From Plantibacter sp. PA-3-X8 (lineage in GTDB: Bacteria; Actinomycetota; Actinomycetes; Actinomycetales; Microbacteriaceae), in NCBI RefSeq assembly GCF_003856975.1, contig NZ_CP033107.1, forward strand, positions 2,294,001 to 2,358,000: 64,000 nucleotides of DNA. The letters run 5' to 3'. Positions 1 through 8,375 of this stretch are shown piece after piece; position 1 is the first letter of the stretch, and every line of letters begins with the position of its first letter. The notes beneath the pieces were generated by a model. It saw only the letters and a list, made by a program, of their open reading frames with translations, was not told the DNA's origin and made no database searches. The position numbers and the translations under genes are program-made.

Positions 1-21
1 GAGCGATCCATGGAGGATCCA

Positions 22-1008
22 GTGACCCAGCCTGAAACCGGCTCCCACTATCTGCAGCCCGACCGCAACCTCGCCATGGAGCTCGTAAGAGCGACGGAGG
101 CCGCCGCGATCCGGGCGGCGCCGTTCATCGGGCGAGGCGACAAGAACGCCGCCGACGGCGCAGCGGTCGACGCCATGCGCGCCTTCCTCGGCACCGTCAA
201 CTTCGACGGCGTGGTCGTCATCGGCGAGGGCGAGAAGGATGAAGCGCCCATGCTGTTCAACGGCGAGCATGTCGGCAACGGCCGCGGCCCGTCCTGCGAC
301 ATCGCCGTCGACCCGATCGACGGCACGAGCCTCACCGCCGCAGGCCGCCAGAACGCCCTCTCCGTCATCGCCGTGTCCGACCGCGGCAGCATGTTCGACC
401 CGTCCGCGGTGTTCTACATGGACAAGATCGTCACCGGCGCCGACGGCATCGGTGTCGTCGACATCAGCCAGTCCATCGGCGACAACATCCGCGAGCTCGC
501 GAAGGCCAAGGGCAAGCAGCCCGAGGACATCCGCGTCGCCGTCCTCGACCGACCGCGCCACGCGCAGCTCATCGAGGAGATCCGCGCGGCGGGTGCCGGG
601 ACGCGTCTGCTGCTCGACGGCGACGTCGCGGGTGGCATCAACGCCGCGCGCTACGACTCGCGGATCGACATGTGCGTCGGCATCGGCGGCACGCCTGAGG
701 GCATCATCACCGCGTGTGCGGTGAAGGCGCTCGGCGGGCTCATCCAGGGCAAGCTCATGCCGAAGGACGACGCCGAGCGTGAGCGTGCGCTCGCGGCCGG
801 TCACGACCTCGACCGCGTCCTCGGCGCGAACGACCTCGTCCGCGGCGACAACACGTACTTCGTCGCGACGGGCGTCACCCACGGTGAACTCGTCGACGGT
901 GTGCAGCGCAAGGGGCCGATCATCCGCACCGAGAGCCTCGTGCTGCGGTCGCGTTCCGGCACCATCCGTCGCGTCGAGGCGGACCACCTCGCGGCGAAGT
1001 GGCTGTAG
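22..1008 (+). CDS. glpX: Class II fructose-1,6-bisphosphatase
   Basis: Cytosolic phosphatase that converts fructose 1,6-bisphosphate to fructose 6-phosphate in gluconeogenesis. The protein of about 328 residues has the GlpX/inositol-phosphatase-like metal motifs GEGEKDEAPM (about residue 68) and DPIDGTSLT (about 97), and its length is normal for the family. I chose the GTG at 22 because GGAGG lies 5 nt upstream; the in-frame ATG at 10 overlaps that ribosome binding site and adds only four residues. It is convergent with rmuC and followed by a hairpin. Class II enzymes are the usual FBPase in actinobacteria. The identification is secure; only the start is debatable. Confidence 0.95.
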   Translation: MTQPETGSHYLQPDRNLAMELVRATEAAAIRAAPFIGRGDKNAADGAAVDAMRAFLGTVNFDGVVVIGEGEKDEAPMLFNGEHVGNGRGPSCDIAVDPIDGTSLTAAGRQNALSVIAVSDRGSMFDPSAVFYMDKIVTGADGIGVVDISQSIGDNIRELAKAKGKQPEDIRVAVLDRPRHAQLIEEIRAAGAGTRLLLDGDVAGGINAARYDSRIDMCVGIGGTPEGIITACAVKALGGLIQGKLMPKDDAERERALAAGHDLDRVLGANDLVRGDNTYFVATGVTHGELVDGVQRKGPIIRTESLVLRSRSGTIRRVEADHLAAKWL

Positions 1009-1025
1009 CTGTTCCTCCAGCAGAG

Positions 1026-1067
1026 CGAAGCGCCCGGTTCCACCTCGCGGTGGGGCCGGGCGCTTCG
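1026..1067. terminator. Hairpin between glpX and rmuC
   Basis: A perfect 12-bp inverted repeat, CGAAGCGCCCGG and its complement, surrounds an 18-nt loop. It lies just after the glpX stop and just before the end of rmuC on the other strand, so it could serve both converging transcripts. There is no clear T-run, as is common in high-GC actinobacteria. Confidence 0.65.
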
Positions 1068-1087
1068 TCGTGCGGTGCTCGTGCAGG

Positions 1088-2467
1088 TCAGTCCTGGAGC
1101 CGGTGCGCGAGCCGGGCCTCGAGCTCGCTCGGCTCGCCATCGGACGGCTCCGGCGAGGGCTGCGCCTCCGGTGCGGTGAGGCGCTTCGGTGAGGCGTCGC
1201 TCTGGCTCACCTGACCGATGACCGTCGCCTCGTCGAGGGCGTCGAGCTTGCGCGCCGTGACGAGGACGCGGGTCTCGAACGACGAGGCGAACTGGTTGTA
1301 GTTGGTGACCGTGCTCTCGATGGACCGGCGCAGGCGGTCGGCGTGGTCAGACAGCGTCGAGAGCCGTTGGTAGAGCTCCTTGCCGAGGTCGAACAGTCGC
1401 TTCGCGTCCTCGGTGAGGACGTCCTGCTGCCAGGTGAACGCGACCGTCTTGAGGACCGCCCACAGGTTGACGGGGGAGGCGAGGGCGACCCGTTTGCCGA
1501 AGGCGTAGTCGAGCAGGCTCGCGTCGGCCTCGAGCGCTGCGGCGAGGAGCGACTCGCTCGGGATGAAGCAGATCACGAACTCCGGGCTCGACTCGAGGCC
1601 GCGCCAGTAGCCCTTCGCCGCAAGGGCGTCGACGTGCGACCGCACGGCCTTCACGTGCTGCGCGAGGAGGGCGGTACGTCGTGCGGCTTCCTCGCCTGTC
1701 GCCGTGACGGGGATGGTGCTGGCTTCGAGGTACTGCGCGAACGGCACCTTCGCGTCGACCGCGATCGACTTGCCGCCGGGGAGTCGCACGACCATGTCGG
1801 GTCGGCCGATGCCGTTGTCGGACGTGATGCTCGACTGCAGGTCGAAGTCGACGCGCTGCGTGAGGCCCGCGGCTTCCACGACGTTCCGGAGCTGGGTCTC
1901 GCCCCAGACGCCGCGGGTGGCGTTGTTGCGGAGCGCCGAGGCGAGCGACTCCGTCGTGGACCGCAGGCGTTCCTCGGACTCCGAAGCCGTCTTCAGTTGT
2001 TGGGCGAGCTCACCGTGCTGGCGGCTGCGCTGCTGCTCGAGTTCCGCGACCTTCGCCTGCATGTGCTCGAGGCTGTGCTGCACGGGCGCGAGGGCCTGCA
2101 GGACCTGGCTCTCCTCGTGTTCCTGGCGCGATCGTCGTTCGGCGTCGGCGCGGTGGCGTTCGGCGAGCTCGCGGTACTGCTCGCGCTGGGCGTTCAGCTC
2201 GCGCCCGAGACCGTCGGCAGTGGCGTCGAGTGCGGCGAGTTCTGCGCGCAGCGCGGCCCGGAGTTCCGCCTCCCGGGCGGACGCATCGGCGAGGAGTTGC
2301 GCCTGCTGGCCGCGGAGGTCGGCGAGCTGGGCGGTGTGCCTGGCCTCGAGCAGCGCCGGGTCGACCGACCCCGCGCGGGCGCGCCGCTGCAGCAGGAGGA
2401 CCGCCACGGCTGCGCCGATGACGAGTCCGATGAGGAGGCCGATCCCGAGGGCGAGTGCGCTGTCCAT
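1088..2467 (-). CDS. rmuC: DNA recombination protein RmuC
   Basis: The RmuC family limits inversions and recombination at short inverted repeats and carries a PD-(D/E)XK-like nuclease fold. The 459-residue product has one N-terminal membrane segment (about residues 5-26), a long Ala/Glu/Arg-rich coiled coil (about 40-170), and the conserved RmuC domain with VWGETQLRNVVEAAGL and the IAVDAKVPF nuclease-like motif. The variable C-terminus is proline- and acid-rich. A CACACT hexamer ends 6 nt before the ATG, suggesting a leaderless mRNA. The family assignment is firm; the biochemical role is less well established. Confidence 0.93.
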   Translation of the reverse strand: MDSALALGIGLLIGLVIGAAVAVLLLQRRARAGSVDPALLEARHTAQLADLRGQQAQLLADASAREAELRAALRAELAALDATADGLGRELNAQREQYRELAERHRADAERRSRQEHEESQVLQALAPVQHSLEHMQAKVAELEQQRSRQHGELAQQLKTASESEERLRSTTESLASALRNNATRGVWGETQLRNVVEAAGLTQRVDFDLQSSITSDNGIGRPDMVVRLPGGKSIAVDAKVPFAQYLEASTIPVTATGEEAARRTALLAQHVKAVRSHVDALAAKGYWRGLESSPEFVICFIPSESLLAAALEADASLLDYAFGKRVALASPVNLWAVLKTVAFTWQQDVLTEDAKRLFDLGKELYQRLSTLSDHADRLRRSIESTVTNYNQFASSFETRVLVTARKLDALDEATVIGQVSQSDASPKRLTAPEAQPSPEPSDGEPSELEARLAHRLQD

Positions 2468-2525
2468 GCCCTCAGTGTGTCGCGGGCCGCCGACATCGCT
2501 CGGAGGCCGCGCGGCGACCGCGCGC

Positions 2526-3107
2526 TCAGGCGGCGACAGCTGTCCCGATCCGGCCGATCTTCACGCTCGTGAGCTGCGCGAGTTCGGCGATCGAGGAAGC
2601 TCCATGGCGGGCGGCGGCGTGGATGATGATGTGCGCGGAGGCCTCGGCGTCGCCGGTGGCGTCGTGGTGCTGGAAGTCGTCGAACCCGGCGGCGAGGGCC
2701 GCCACGGGGAGCCGGTAGGAGTCGAGCTGATACGTCTTGCGGGCGACGTTGAGGCTGCACAGGTAGCTGAGGTCGGGGCAGTCGAGGCCGGTGGCGGCGC
2801 AGCCACCGCGGATGACGCCCATGTCGAAGCCGGCGTTGTGGGCGACGAGGGCGTCACCCTGGGCGAAGTCGAGCAGGGTGTCGAGCTGGTCCGCCCAACC
2901 CGGCGCACCGAGGACGTCGGTCGCGACGATCCCGTGGATGCGCGTGTTCCACTCGAGGAACGCGTCGTGTCCGGCGGGGGGCTGGATGAGCCAGCCCGCG
3001 CGGTCGACGACGATGCCGTCGCGGACCCTGACGAGGCCCACGCTGCAGGCGGAGGCGGATGACGAGTTCGCGGTCTCGAAGTCGATGGCGGTGAAATCCA
3101 GTGGCAC
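2526..3107 (-). CDS. DEDDh 3'-5' exonuclease (DnaQ/epsilon-like)
   Basis: A 193-residue stand-alone proofreading-type exonuclease. All DEDDh motifs are visible: Exo I AIDFETAN near the N-terminus, Exo II VAHNAGFDMGVI in the middle, and Exo III HDATGDAEA, which fits HxAxxD. The GTG start was chosen because the family begins directly at the Exo I strand; GGGTGAGG lies just upstream. The much longer in-frame extension is antisense to ychF and is not coding. It lacks a polymerase-binding tail or BRCT domain, so it is probably a general DNA/RNA trimming enzyme rather than the replicative epsilon subunit. Confidence 0.88.
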   Translation of the reverse strand: MPLDFTAIDFETANSSSASACSVGLVRVRDGIVVDRAGWLIQPPAGHDAFLEWNTRIHGIVATDVLGAPGWADQLDTLLDFAQGDALVAHNAGFDMGVIRGGCAATGLDCPDLSYLCSLNVARKTYQLDSYRLPVAALAAGFDDFQHHDATGDAEASAHIIIHAAARHGASSIAELAQLTSVKIGRIGTAVAA

Positions 3108-3239
3108 GTCCTCACCCTCGCACCAGCGTCCGACACCGCTCGGGTGGCACGCCGCAACCCGCTCGATCGACGGTGCCGATCCGTGCCCGGAGCGGAGGCG
3201 CGACCCACGGGGACGCGCGGACAAGTACGATAGACCCTC

Positions 3240-4313
3240 GTGGCTCTTACTCTCGGCATCGTCGGCCTGCCCAACGTCGGCAAGTCCACCCTGTTCAACG
3301 CGCTCACGCGCAACAACGTGCTCGCAGCGAACTATCCGTTCGCGACGATCGAGCCGAACGTCGGCGTGGTCGAACTGCCCGACGCCCGGCTCGGCAAGCT
3401 CGCGGAGATCTTCGGCAGCGAGCGCATTCTGCCCGCCGCGGTGTCCTTCGTCGACATCGCCGGCATCGTCAAGGGCGCGAGCGAGGGGGAGGGGCTCGGC
3501 AACAAGTTCCTCGCGAACATCCGTGAGGCCGACGCCATCGCGCAGGTCGTCCGCGGCTTCGCCGACCCCGACGTCGTGCACGTCGACGGCGATGTGAACC
3601 CGGCCTCCGACATGGAGACCATCAACACCGAGCTCATCCTCGCCGACCTCGAGACGCTCGAGAAGGCCGTCACCCGGTTCGAGAAGGAGGTCAAGGGCAA
3701 GAAGCTCGACCCCTCCGTCCTCACGGCGGCGAAGGAGGCGCAGGACGCGCTGAACGCCGGCACCCCGCTCTCGGCGACGAAGATCGACCTCGCGCCCATC
3801 AAGGAGCTCGGTCTCCTCACGGCCAAGCCGTTCATCTACGTGTTCAACGTCGACGAGGACGTCCTGCAGGACCAGGCGAAGCTCGACGAGCTGGCCGCCC
3901 TCGTGGCACCGGCGAAGGCCGTCTTCCTCGACGCCAAGCTCGAGTCGGAGCTCGTCGACCTCGACGAGGACGACGCCCGTGAGATGCTCGAGTCGACCGG
4001 CCAGACCGAGTCCGGCCTCGACCAGCTCGCACGCATTGGCTTCGCGACGCTCGGTCTCCAGACCTACCTCACGGCGGGTCCGAAGGAGTCGCGTGCGTGG
4101 ACGATCCCGCAGGGTGCCAAGGCGCCCCAGGCGGCCGGCGTCATCCACACGGACTTCGAGAAGGGCTTCATCAAGGCCGAGGTCATCTCGTTCGACGACC
4201 TCGTCGAGACCGGCTCCGTCGCTGAGGCCCGCTCCAAGGGCAAGGCCCGCATGGAGGGCAAGGACTACGTCATGCAGGACGGCGACGTCGTGGAGTTCCG
4301 CTTCAACGTCTAG
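3240..4313 (+). CDS. ychF: Redox-regulated ATPase YchF (Obg-family)
   Basis: A 357-residue, translation-associated P-loop NTPase of the TRAFAC class that prefers ATP. It has the P-loop GLPNVGKST (residues 9-17), a G3 region FVDIAGIVKGASEGEGLGN, an NVDE motif replacing NKxD (about 203) and a C-terminal TGS domain ending DGDVVEFRFNV. The start is GTG; a TACGAT hexamer ends 8 nt upstream, so the mRNA may be leaderless. YchF binds the ribosome and is linked to stress and redox responses in other bacteria. Confidence 0.96.
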   Translation: MALTLGIVGLPNVGKSTLFNALTRNNVLAANYPFATIEPNVGVVELPDARLGKLAEIFGSERILPAAVSFVDIAGIVKGASEGEGLGNKFLANIREADAIAQVVRGFADPDVVHVDGDVNPASDMETINTELILADLETLEKAVTRFEKEVKGKKLDPSVLTAAKEAQDALNAGTPLSATKIDLAPIKELGLLTAKPFIYVFNVDEDVLQDQAKLDELAALVAPAKAVFLDAKLESELVDLDEDDAREMLESTGQTESGLDQLARIGFATLGLQTYLTAGPKESRAWTIPQGAKAPQAAGVIHTDFEKGFIKAEVISFDDLVETGSVAEARSKGKARMEGKDYVMQDGDVVEFRFNV

Positions 4314-4382
4314 CCCGTCGAAAGCGCACGTCTCGTCGTCGACCAGCCCCCACGTCGACGGAAAGAGCACTTTCGGTCGTGG

Positions 4383-4721
4383 TCACCGCTTCCGCCGCTG
4401 TTCCGCGATCCACGTGTGATCGGCGATCGCGGCTGAGACGGCTTCGCGATACTGCGCGCCGTCTGCACTGCGGTACAGATCCCTGCTGAAGAACGGCGAC
4501 TCACTCCGGTAGGGCGCACTGTTGTGGATGCGTCCGGCGAGGTCGGACAGGACATCGTGGTCGCCCGCGAGGTAGGCGGCGAGCTCGGTGTCGTTCAGCC
4601 GGATGAGCGCGGAATCGTCGATGAGGGCGCTGTAGCTGTACCTCGCGTCGAGGTAGAGCGAACCCTCCTGCTCGACGAGGAACCACATTCCTGGTTCATG
4701 GTCGACGTAGCGCACCGTCAC
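4383..4721 (-). CDS. Uncharacterised 112-residue protein
   Basis: I do not recognise the family. The product is soluble-looking, begins VTVRYVDHEPGMWFLVEQEG, is rich in Asp, Tyr and Ser, and ends in a basic tail (EQRRKR). No signal peptide or membrane segment is seen. The start is the GTG that overlaps the TGA of the upstream gene in a GTGA arrangement, which implies translational coupling to the membrane protein at 4718-5254. The long in-frame extension upstream is antisense/out-of-frame shadow. The two proteins probably act together; the role is unknown. Confidence 0.72.
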   Translation of the reverse strand: MTVRYVDHEPGMWFLVEQEGSLYLDARYSYSALIDDSALIRLNDTELAAYLAGDHDVLSDLAGRIHNSAPYRSESPFFSRDLYRSADGAQYREAVSAAIADHTWIAEQRRKR

Positions 4722-5254
4722 CACCAGCGCTTGGCGCGGGGGACCAGGCCCGCGAGGGCTGCGAGCCCGGCGAACGCGCTGACCACCCCGAGGAAGCCCA
4801 GAGGGGTGTCGCGGAGCGGGCCGATGACGAGCAGGGCGCCGACTCCGAGCGCTGCCACGCCGAACCCGATGCGCCAGCGTCGCCCGGCTTTCGCCGATGG
4901 GCGGCGGCCGGGCAGGTCGGAGGGTCGCGGGCGCGCCCGGCGTCGAACGCTCAGCGGCGGTCCGCCGTCCTCGGGTCCGTCGACGGCACGACCGAACCCG
5001 TCGATCCACGGACCGGCACCGACCTCGGGGCAGCGGTCGTGGACGTTCGTGTCGCGGGTCGAGGCATCCGCCGGATGGGCAGGCATGGCTGCGGCGAGAT
5101 CCACGTCGAACCTGACGGAACCGTCCGGCAGGAGGGCGTCGTAGCCGACGAACCGCAGCGGCCGTCGGCGCCATCTCGACGAGCCACGGAACGCCGTCGC
5201 GCGGACGGCGACGGGACGGTCGGGCGATTCGCGCATGGATCGATGGTGGCACAT
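4718..5254 (-). CDS. Uncharacterised two-helix membrane protein
   Basis: About 178 residues. The N-terminal half is soluble and Arg-rich (including RPLRFVGYDALLPDGSVRFDVD), followed by a Pro/Arg linker and two predicted membrane helices near the C-terminus (about 125-145 and 150-170), ending RAKRWW. The ATG was chosen because GGAG lies 5 nt upstream; a second ATG six codons downstream is possible. It overlaps the next gene by 4 nt. It is not a family I recognise. Topology suggests a cytoplasmic domain tethered to the membrane. Confidence 0.68.
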   Translation of the reverse strand: MCHHRSMRESPDRPVAVRATAFRGSSRWRRRPLRFVGYDALLPDGSVRFDVDLAAAMPAHPADASTRDTNVHDRCPEVGAGPWIDGFGRAVDGPEDGGPPLSVRRRARPRPSDLPGRRPSAKAGRRWRIGFGVAALGVGALLVIGPLRDTPLGFLGVVSAFAGLAALAGLVPRAKRWW

Positions 5255-5371
5255 CCGGTCTCCGTGGTTCAGCACCCTGATGCTTCCGACGTCCCTGCCG
5301 CCAGCGCGGTCGTGCTCCGGCGGTACGCTCGATGAGGCGCCACCCGAACGGGCGCCTGGGGGAGGCCACGG

Positions 5372-6541
5372 GTGACGATCGATCTGGCGAGCATGCTGGT
5401 GGTGGCGGTGATCGTCTGCGCCGCGTGCGGGATCTTCTACGGACTCGACAGTGCGCGAACCCTCGCCGGACGCCACATGGCAGCCTGGATGTCCGGATTC
5501 GCCACCACCCTGCTCTCCGCGGTCAGCTATCTCGCCGCTACGCTCAACGGCGACTCGGTATGGATCGTCGCCGTCGCCAATGCCGCCATGGTCGCCTCGA
5601 TCGCCGCCCTGTGGGTCGGGTGCCGGCTGTTCAACGGTCGACGCAGCCTCGTGCTGCTCGGCACCCTCTTCGTCGGCGTGACGGCGATCTCCGCCGTCCT
5701 CGACCCCACTGACGACCCGGAGTGGGCCGGCACCATCGCTCGGCTCATCTCGCTCACCATGCTGTCGCTCCTGGTCGCGTACGAGGCGCGACGGGGGCGG
5801 ATGCGAACGGCACCGGCGTCACTGGTGCTCGTCGTGGTCATGATCCTGCACGCGGTGTTCACCGCCGTGCGCCTCGCGGTCTACCTCACGGCGGGTCCTC
5901 ACTCGGAGATCTTCGAGCGGCTGTTCAGCACGCCCATCGTGACCTACATGAACCTCGTGTTCGTCGTCGCGATCGCCGTCGGCCTCGTCCTCCTGCGCTC
6001 CTGGGAGCGCAAGCAGCGCCTCTCCTCGGAGCGGGTGGGCGTCCGCGCGGTGGGGCGCCGGGCGTTCATCGCCGAGGCGACCCGACTCCGCGATGGGCAG
6101 CAACCCGATCGTCGCCTCGCGATCCTCGTGGTGGCCATCGACGGCTACGGCGACCTCCGCCGCGCCTACGGGATGGCGACGGCGGGGGAGCTGGAGGCAC
6201 TGCTCGCAGCCGCGGTCTTCCGTGAGCTGCCGGCCGGGTCCGTCTGCACCCGCGTGTGGAGCGGGACGATCCTCGTGGCCACGTCGGTCGAATCGGGGCC
6301 GACCGGCCTCTCGGGTCTCCACGACCTCGCGGCACCGATCGCCGCAGGCTACCGGGAGGCCGTGACGCAGCAGCTCGACGGTTTCGCGGGCGCTGCCAAC
6401 CTCGGTGTCGCGGTGGATTCGGCCGCGCCGACGCCCGTCGAGACCCTCGTGTCGATCGCACGGACGGCCCGAGCCGACGCGGAGCGGCGAGGCGAATCGG
6501 TGCGGGTCGTCGAGTCCGCGTCGGAGACGCAGGACCGCTGA
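5372..6541 (+). CDS. Membrane protein with degenerate GGDEF-like domain
   Basis: A 389-residue protein with about seven hydrophobic segments in residues 5-220 followed by a cytoplasmic domain (about 225-380). The domain has the alpha/beta rhythm of a GGDEF diguanylate cyclase (DRRLAILVVAIDGYGDL at its start, TARADAERRGESVRVV at its end). The catalytic loop is replaced by VWSGTILVA, so no GG[D/E]EF signature remains and cyclase activity is unlikely. GTG start with GGGGGAGG upstream. It may be a sensor that binds rather than makes a nucleotide. The fold call is from pattern only. Confidence 0.72.
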   Translation: MTIDLASMLVVAVIVCAACGIFYGLDSARTLAGRHMAAWMSGFATTLLSAVSYLAATLNGDSVWIVAVANAAMVASIAALWVGCRLFNGRRSLVLLGTLFVGVTAISAVLDPTDDPEWAGTIARLISLTMLSLLVAYEARRGRMRTAPASLVLVVVMILHAVFTAVRLAVYLTAGPHSEIFERLFSTPIVTYMNLVFVVAIAVGLVLLRSWERKQRLSSERVGVRAVGRRAFIAEATRLRDGQQPDRRLAILVVAIDGYGDLRRAYGMATAGELEALLAAAVFRELPAGSVCTRVWSGTILVATSVESGPTGLSGLHDLAAPIAAGYREAVTQQLDGFAGAANLGVAVDSAAPTPVETLVSIARTARADAERRGESVRVVESASETQDR

Positions 6542-6554
6542 CGGCGGGTGCGGC

Positions 6555-6902
6555 TCAGCGACCCTGGCGCTTCTTGTACGGCAGCGGCTCGCCCTTGACC
6601 TTTGGCGCGCGGCCCTTGCCCTTGTTCGCTTTGGCTTTGCCGCCCGGCGCGGGAGCCGACTTCGCTGCTGCTGCCGCAGAGGCGTCGAGTTGGCGACGCG
6701 CCTCGATGAGGAACGCGTGGCCGGCGTCCGTCAGCTGCGTGGATTCCACGTCACGGGCGAACAGTTCCGCTCCGACGCTCTCCTCGAGCTTCCGGACGTC
6801 GGCGACGACGGTGCTCCGTGGCACACCGAGCGCCTTGGCCGCCTTCGCGAAGTGGAGGGTCTCCGCGGAGGCGACGAAGGAGCGCAGCTGCTTGTGATCC
6901 AT
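6555..6902 (-). CDS. LysR-type winged-helix DNA-binding domain only, with basic tail
   Basis: A 115-residue protein. Residues 1-63 are a standard LysR-type helix-turn-helix (MDHKQLRSFVASAETLHFAKAA, then LGVPRSTVVADVRKLEESVGAELF). The usual effector-binding domain of about 200 residues is absent; after a short helix the chain becomes an Ala/Lys/Arg/Gly/Pro-rich basic tail. A TAGGCT hexamer ends 6 nt before the ATG, consistent with a leaderless transcript, so it looks expressed rather than a remnant. Without an inducer domain it may act as a constitutive or nucleoid-like DNA-binding protein. Confidence 0.82.
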   Translation of the reverse strand: MDHKQLRSFVASAETLHFAKAAKALGVPRSTVVADVRKLEESVGAELFARDVESTQLTDAGHAFLIEARRQLDASAAAAAKSAPAPGGKAKANKGKGRAPKVKGEPLPYKKRQGR

Positions 6903-6908
6903 GCCCTC

Positions 6909-6914
6909 AGCCTA
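6909..6914 (-). promoter_or_regulatory. -10 element, leaderless LysR-HTH gene
   Basis: TAGGCT on the minus strand with exactly 6 nt before the ATG. A transcript starting 6-7 nt downstream would begin at the start codon. Confidence 0.45.
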
Positions 6915-6948
6915 CGGTGACGGCGTCAGGCTGCCGACCAGTGTCGCG

Positions 6949-8166
6949 TCAGCCACCCAGCTGGTCGCGTCGGCGACGCCGCACGATCACCGAGGCGATA
7001 CCCGCGAGCAGGCCGAGGCCGAGCAGGGAGCCGGCTGCGATGGCGAGCGTGGATCCCTGGAACCCGGTGTCGGGGAGCCTCGTGATGTCTCCGGCCGGAA
7101 CCGCCGGCTGACCGGGGACCTGCGGGGTGCCTGGCGGGACGATGACGATCGTCGATTCGATGGAATCGTCGGGCGCGCCGCCGTTACTCGCGGTGATGGT
7201 GACCGTGTAGGTCCCGGGCGTCGTGGGCGTGCCGGTCACGCCACCGGTCACGCTGTCGAGGACGAGTCCCGGGGGCAGGGCACCCGAGGTGACCGTGTAC
7301 GTGGCGTCGGGGCTGCCGGTGGAGGTGACCGTACTGTCGTAGGTCGTGCCGACGGTGCCGCCGGGGAGCGGAGCGGAGGTGATCTCCGGGCTCGTCGTGA
7401 CCTCGGAGCCGCTGCCGTCGTCGCAGCCGGTCGGCCGGTTGATGACGGTGTTGATGAGCGTCACGGCGCCGGTGGACGCGAGGAGACGTCCCTCGACGAC
7501 CGTGCCCGATCCCGTGGAGATGGACGTGTCGGCGAGGACCGTGCCGACGAAGGGAGCGCCGGCGTCCAGCGTTGCCGAGCTGCCGACGCGCCAGAACACG
7601 TTGCAGGCGCTCGCGCCGCCGGCGAGGATGATCGATGCACCGGTGAAGGTGTCCAGCCTGCTCGCCGCCTGGAAGACCCAGACCGACTCCGCCGTACCGG
7701 TGAGCGTCAGGTTCCCGGACAGGGAGATCACGCCGCCGGAGTAGACGCCTGGGGTGAGGTTCAGGCCGGTGAGTTCACCGACGCCCTGCGTGGTCGGGGT
7801 CAGACTGGAAGCGACACCCATCGCGGTGAGGAGATCGTTCTGCGCAAGGGCGGCGGGCTCGTTCGTCACGTTCTGTGTGCCGTTGACGATGCCCGGCGGG
7901 AAGCCCGTCACGGAGCTCTCCGGGCTCAGCCCGAGGTCGCCGTTGATCGTGGTCGCGCCGGTGTTGGTGACGGCCGATGCGGCGAGGACGCCGTAGCCGG
8001 CTGCCGTGCCCAGGTTGATCGGGCCGTCGATCGTGGTCGCGGCGTTCGCCGGTCCGGCACCGATGGCCAGGAGTCCGACGGTCACGACTGCCGCTGCGGC
8101 GAAGAGCCGTGGGCGAGTGCGAGCGGGTCTGGCGCTGCGGGCGGGTGGAGAGAGTTCGAGGCGCAT
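6949..8166 (-). CDS. DUF3494 ice-binding-like surface protein with sortase signal
   Basis: About 405 residues, exported and probably anchored to the cell wall. It has a signal peptide with a basic start, hydrophobic core and an AxA-type site (GPANAATT, about residue 45). An ice-binding-like DUF3494 domain follows (about 45-235), with NLGTAAGYGVLAASAVTNTG, INGDLGLSP and VFQAASRL. Next come a putative Ig/He_PIG domain (about 250-345; SGALPPGLVLDSVTGGVTGT), a Pro-rich spacer, LPDTG at about 364, a hydrophobic helix and RRRRR. The start follows AAGGGG, which lies in a hairpin. DUF3494 proteins bind ice or act as adhesins; the substrate here is not shown. Confidence 0.9.
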   Translation of the reverse strand: MRLELSPPARSARPARTRPRLFAAAAVVTVGLLAIGAGPANAATTIDGPINLGTAAGYGVLAASAVTNTGATTINGDLGLSPESSVTGFPPGIVNGTQNVTNEPAALAQNDLLTAMGVASSLTPTTQGVGELTGLNLTPGVYSGGVISLSGNLTLTGTAESVWVFQAASRLDTFTGASIILAGGASACNVFWRVGSSATLDAGAPFVGTVLADTSISTGSGTVVEGRLLASTGAVTLINTVINRPTGCDDGSGSEVTTSPEITSAPLPGGTVGTTYDSTVTSTGSPDATYTVTSGALPPGLVLDSVTGGVTGTPTTPGTYTVTITASNGGAPDDSIESTIVIVPPGTPQVPGQPAVPAGDITRLPDTGFQGSTLAIAAGSLLGLGLLAGIASVIVRRRRRDQLGG

Positions 8167-8170
8167 GAAG

Positions 8171-8192
8171 GCCCCTTCCGTGTGGGAGGGGC
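8171..8192 (-). promoter_or_regulatory. Hairpin sequestering the ribosome binding site of the ice-binding gene
   Basis: Read on the minus strand, GCCCCTCCC - ACAC - GGAAGGGGC can form eight of nine pairs with a 4-nt loop. The 3' arm contains the Shine-Dalgarno GGAAGGGG, a few bases before the ATG. Such an arrangement would block initiation when folded, as in RNA thermometers or translational switches. The fold is read by eye only. Confidence 0.5.
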
Positions 8193-8363
8193 GCGAAGCC
8201 AAAGAGGATGGCGACATCAACCGCAACTGCTCCCTGTGTAACACCTTCGGGGGGTGCCCAGTCGGTTAGTGCGGAACGCGTACCCGATCGTGATGTCGTG
8301 CTATTCGCGGGCGGGCGCGAGGGTGGCGCGGAATGAACGGTCTCCTGCGCTCGGCCCGAGTGA

Positions 8364-8369
8364 GACGAT
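8364..8369 (+). promoter_or_regulatory. Candidate -10 element, leaderless ABC-F gene
   Basis: GACGAT with 6 nt before the ATG at 8376, the same spacing as other leaderless promoters in this window but with G instead of T at the first position. There is no Shine-Dalgarno between them. Confidence 0.35.
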
Positions 8370-8375
8370 TGACCC

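Noticed and set aside
2526..4370. 614-codon version of the exonuclease
   Set aside because: The first 420 codons are antisense to ychF and unlike any domain; the real start is the GTG before Exo I.
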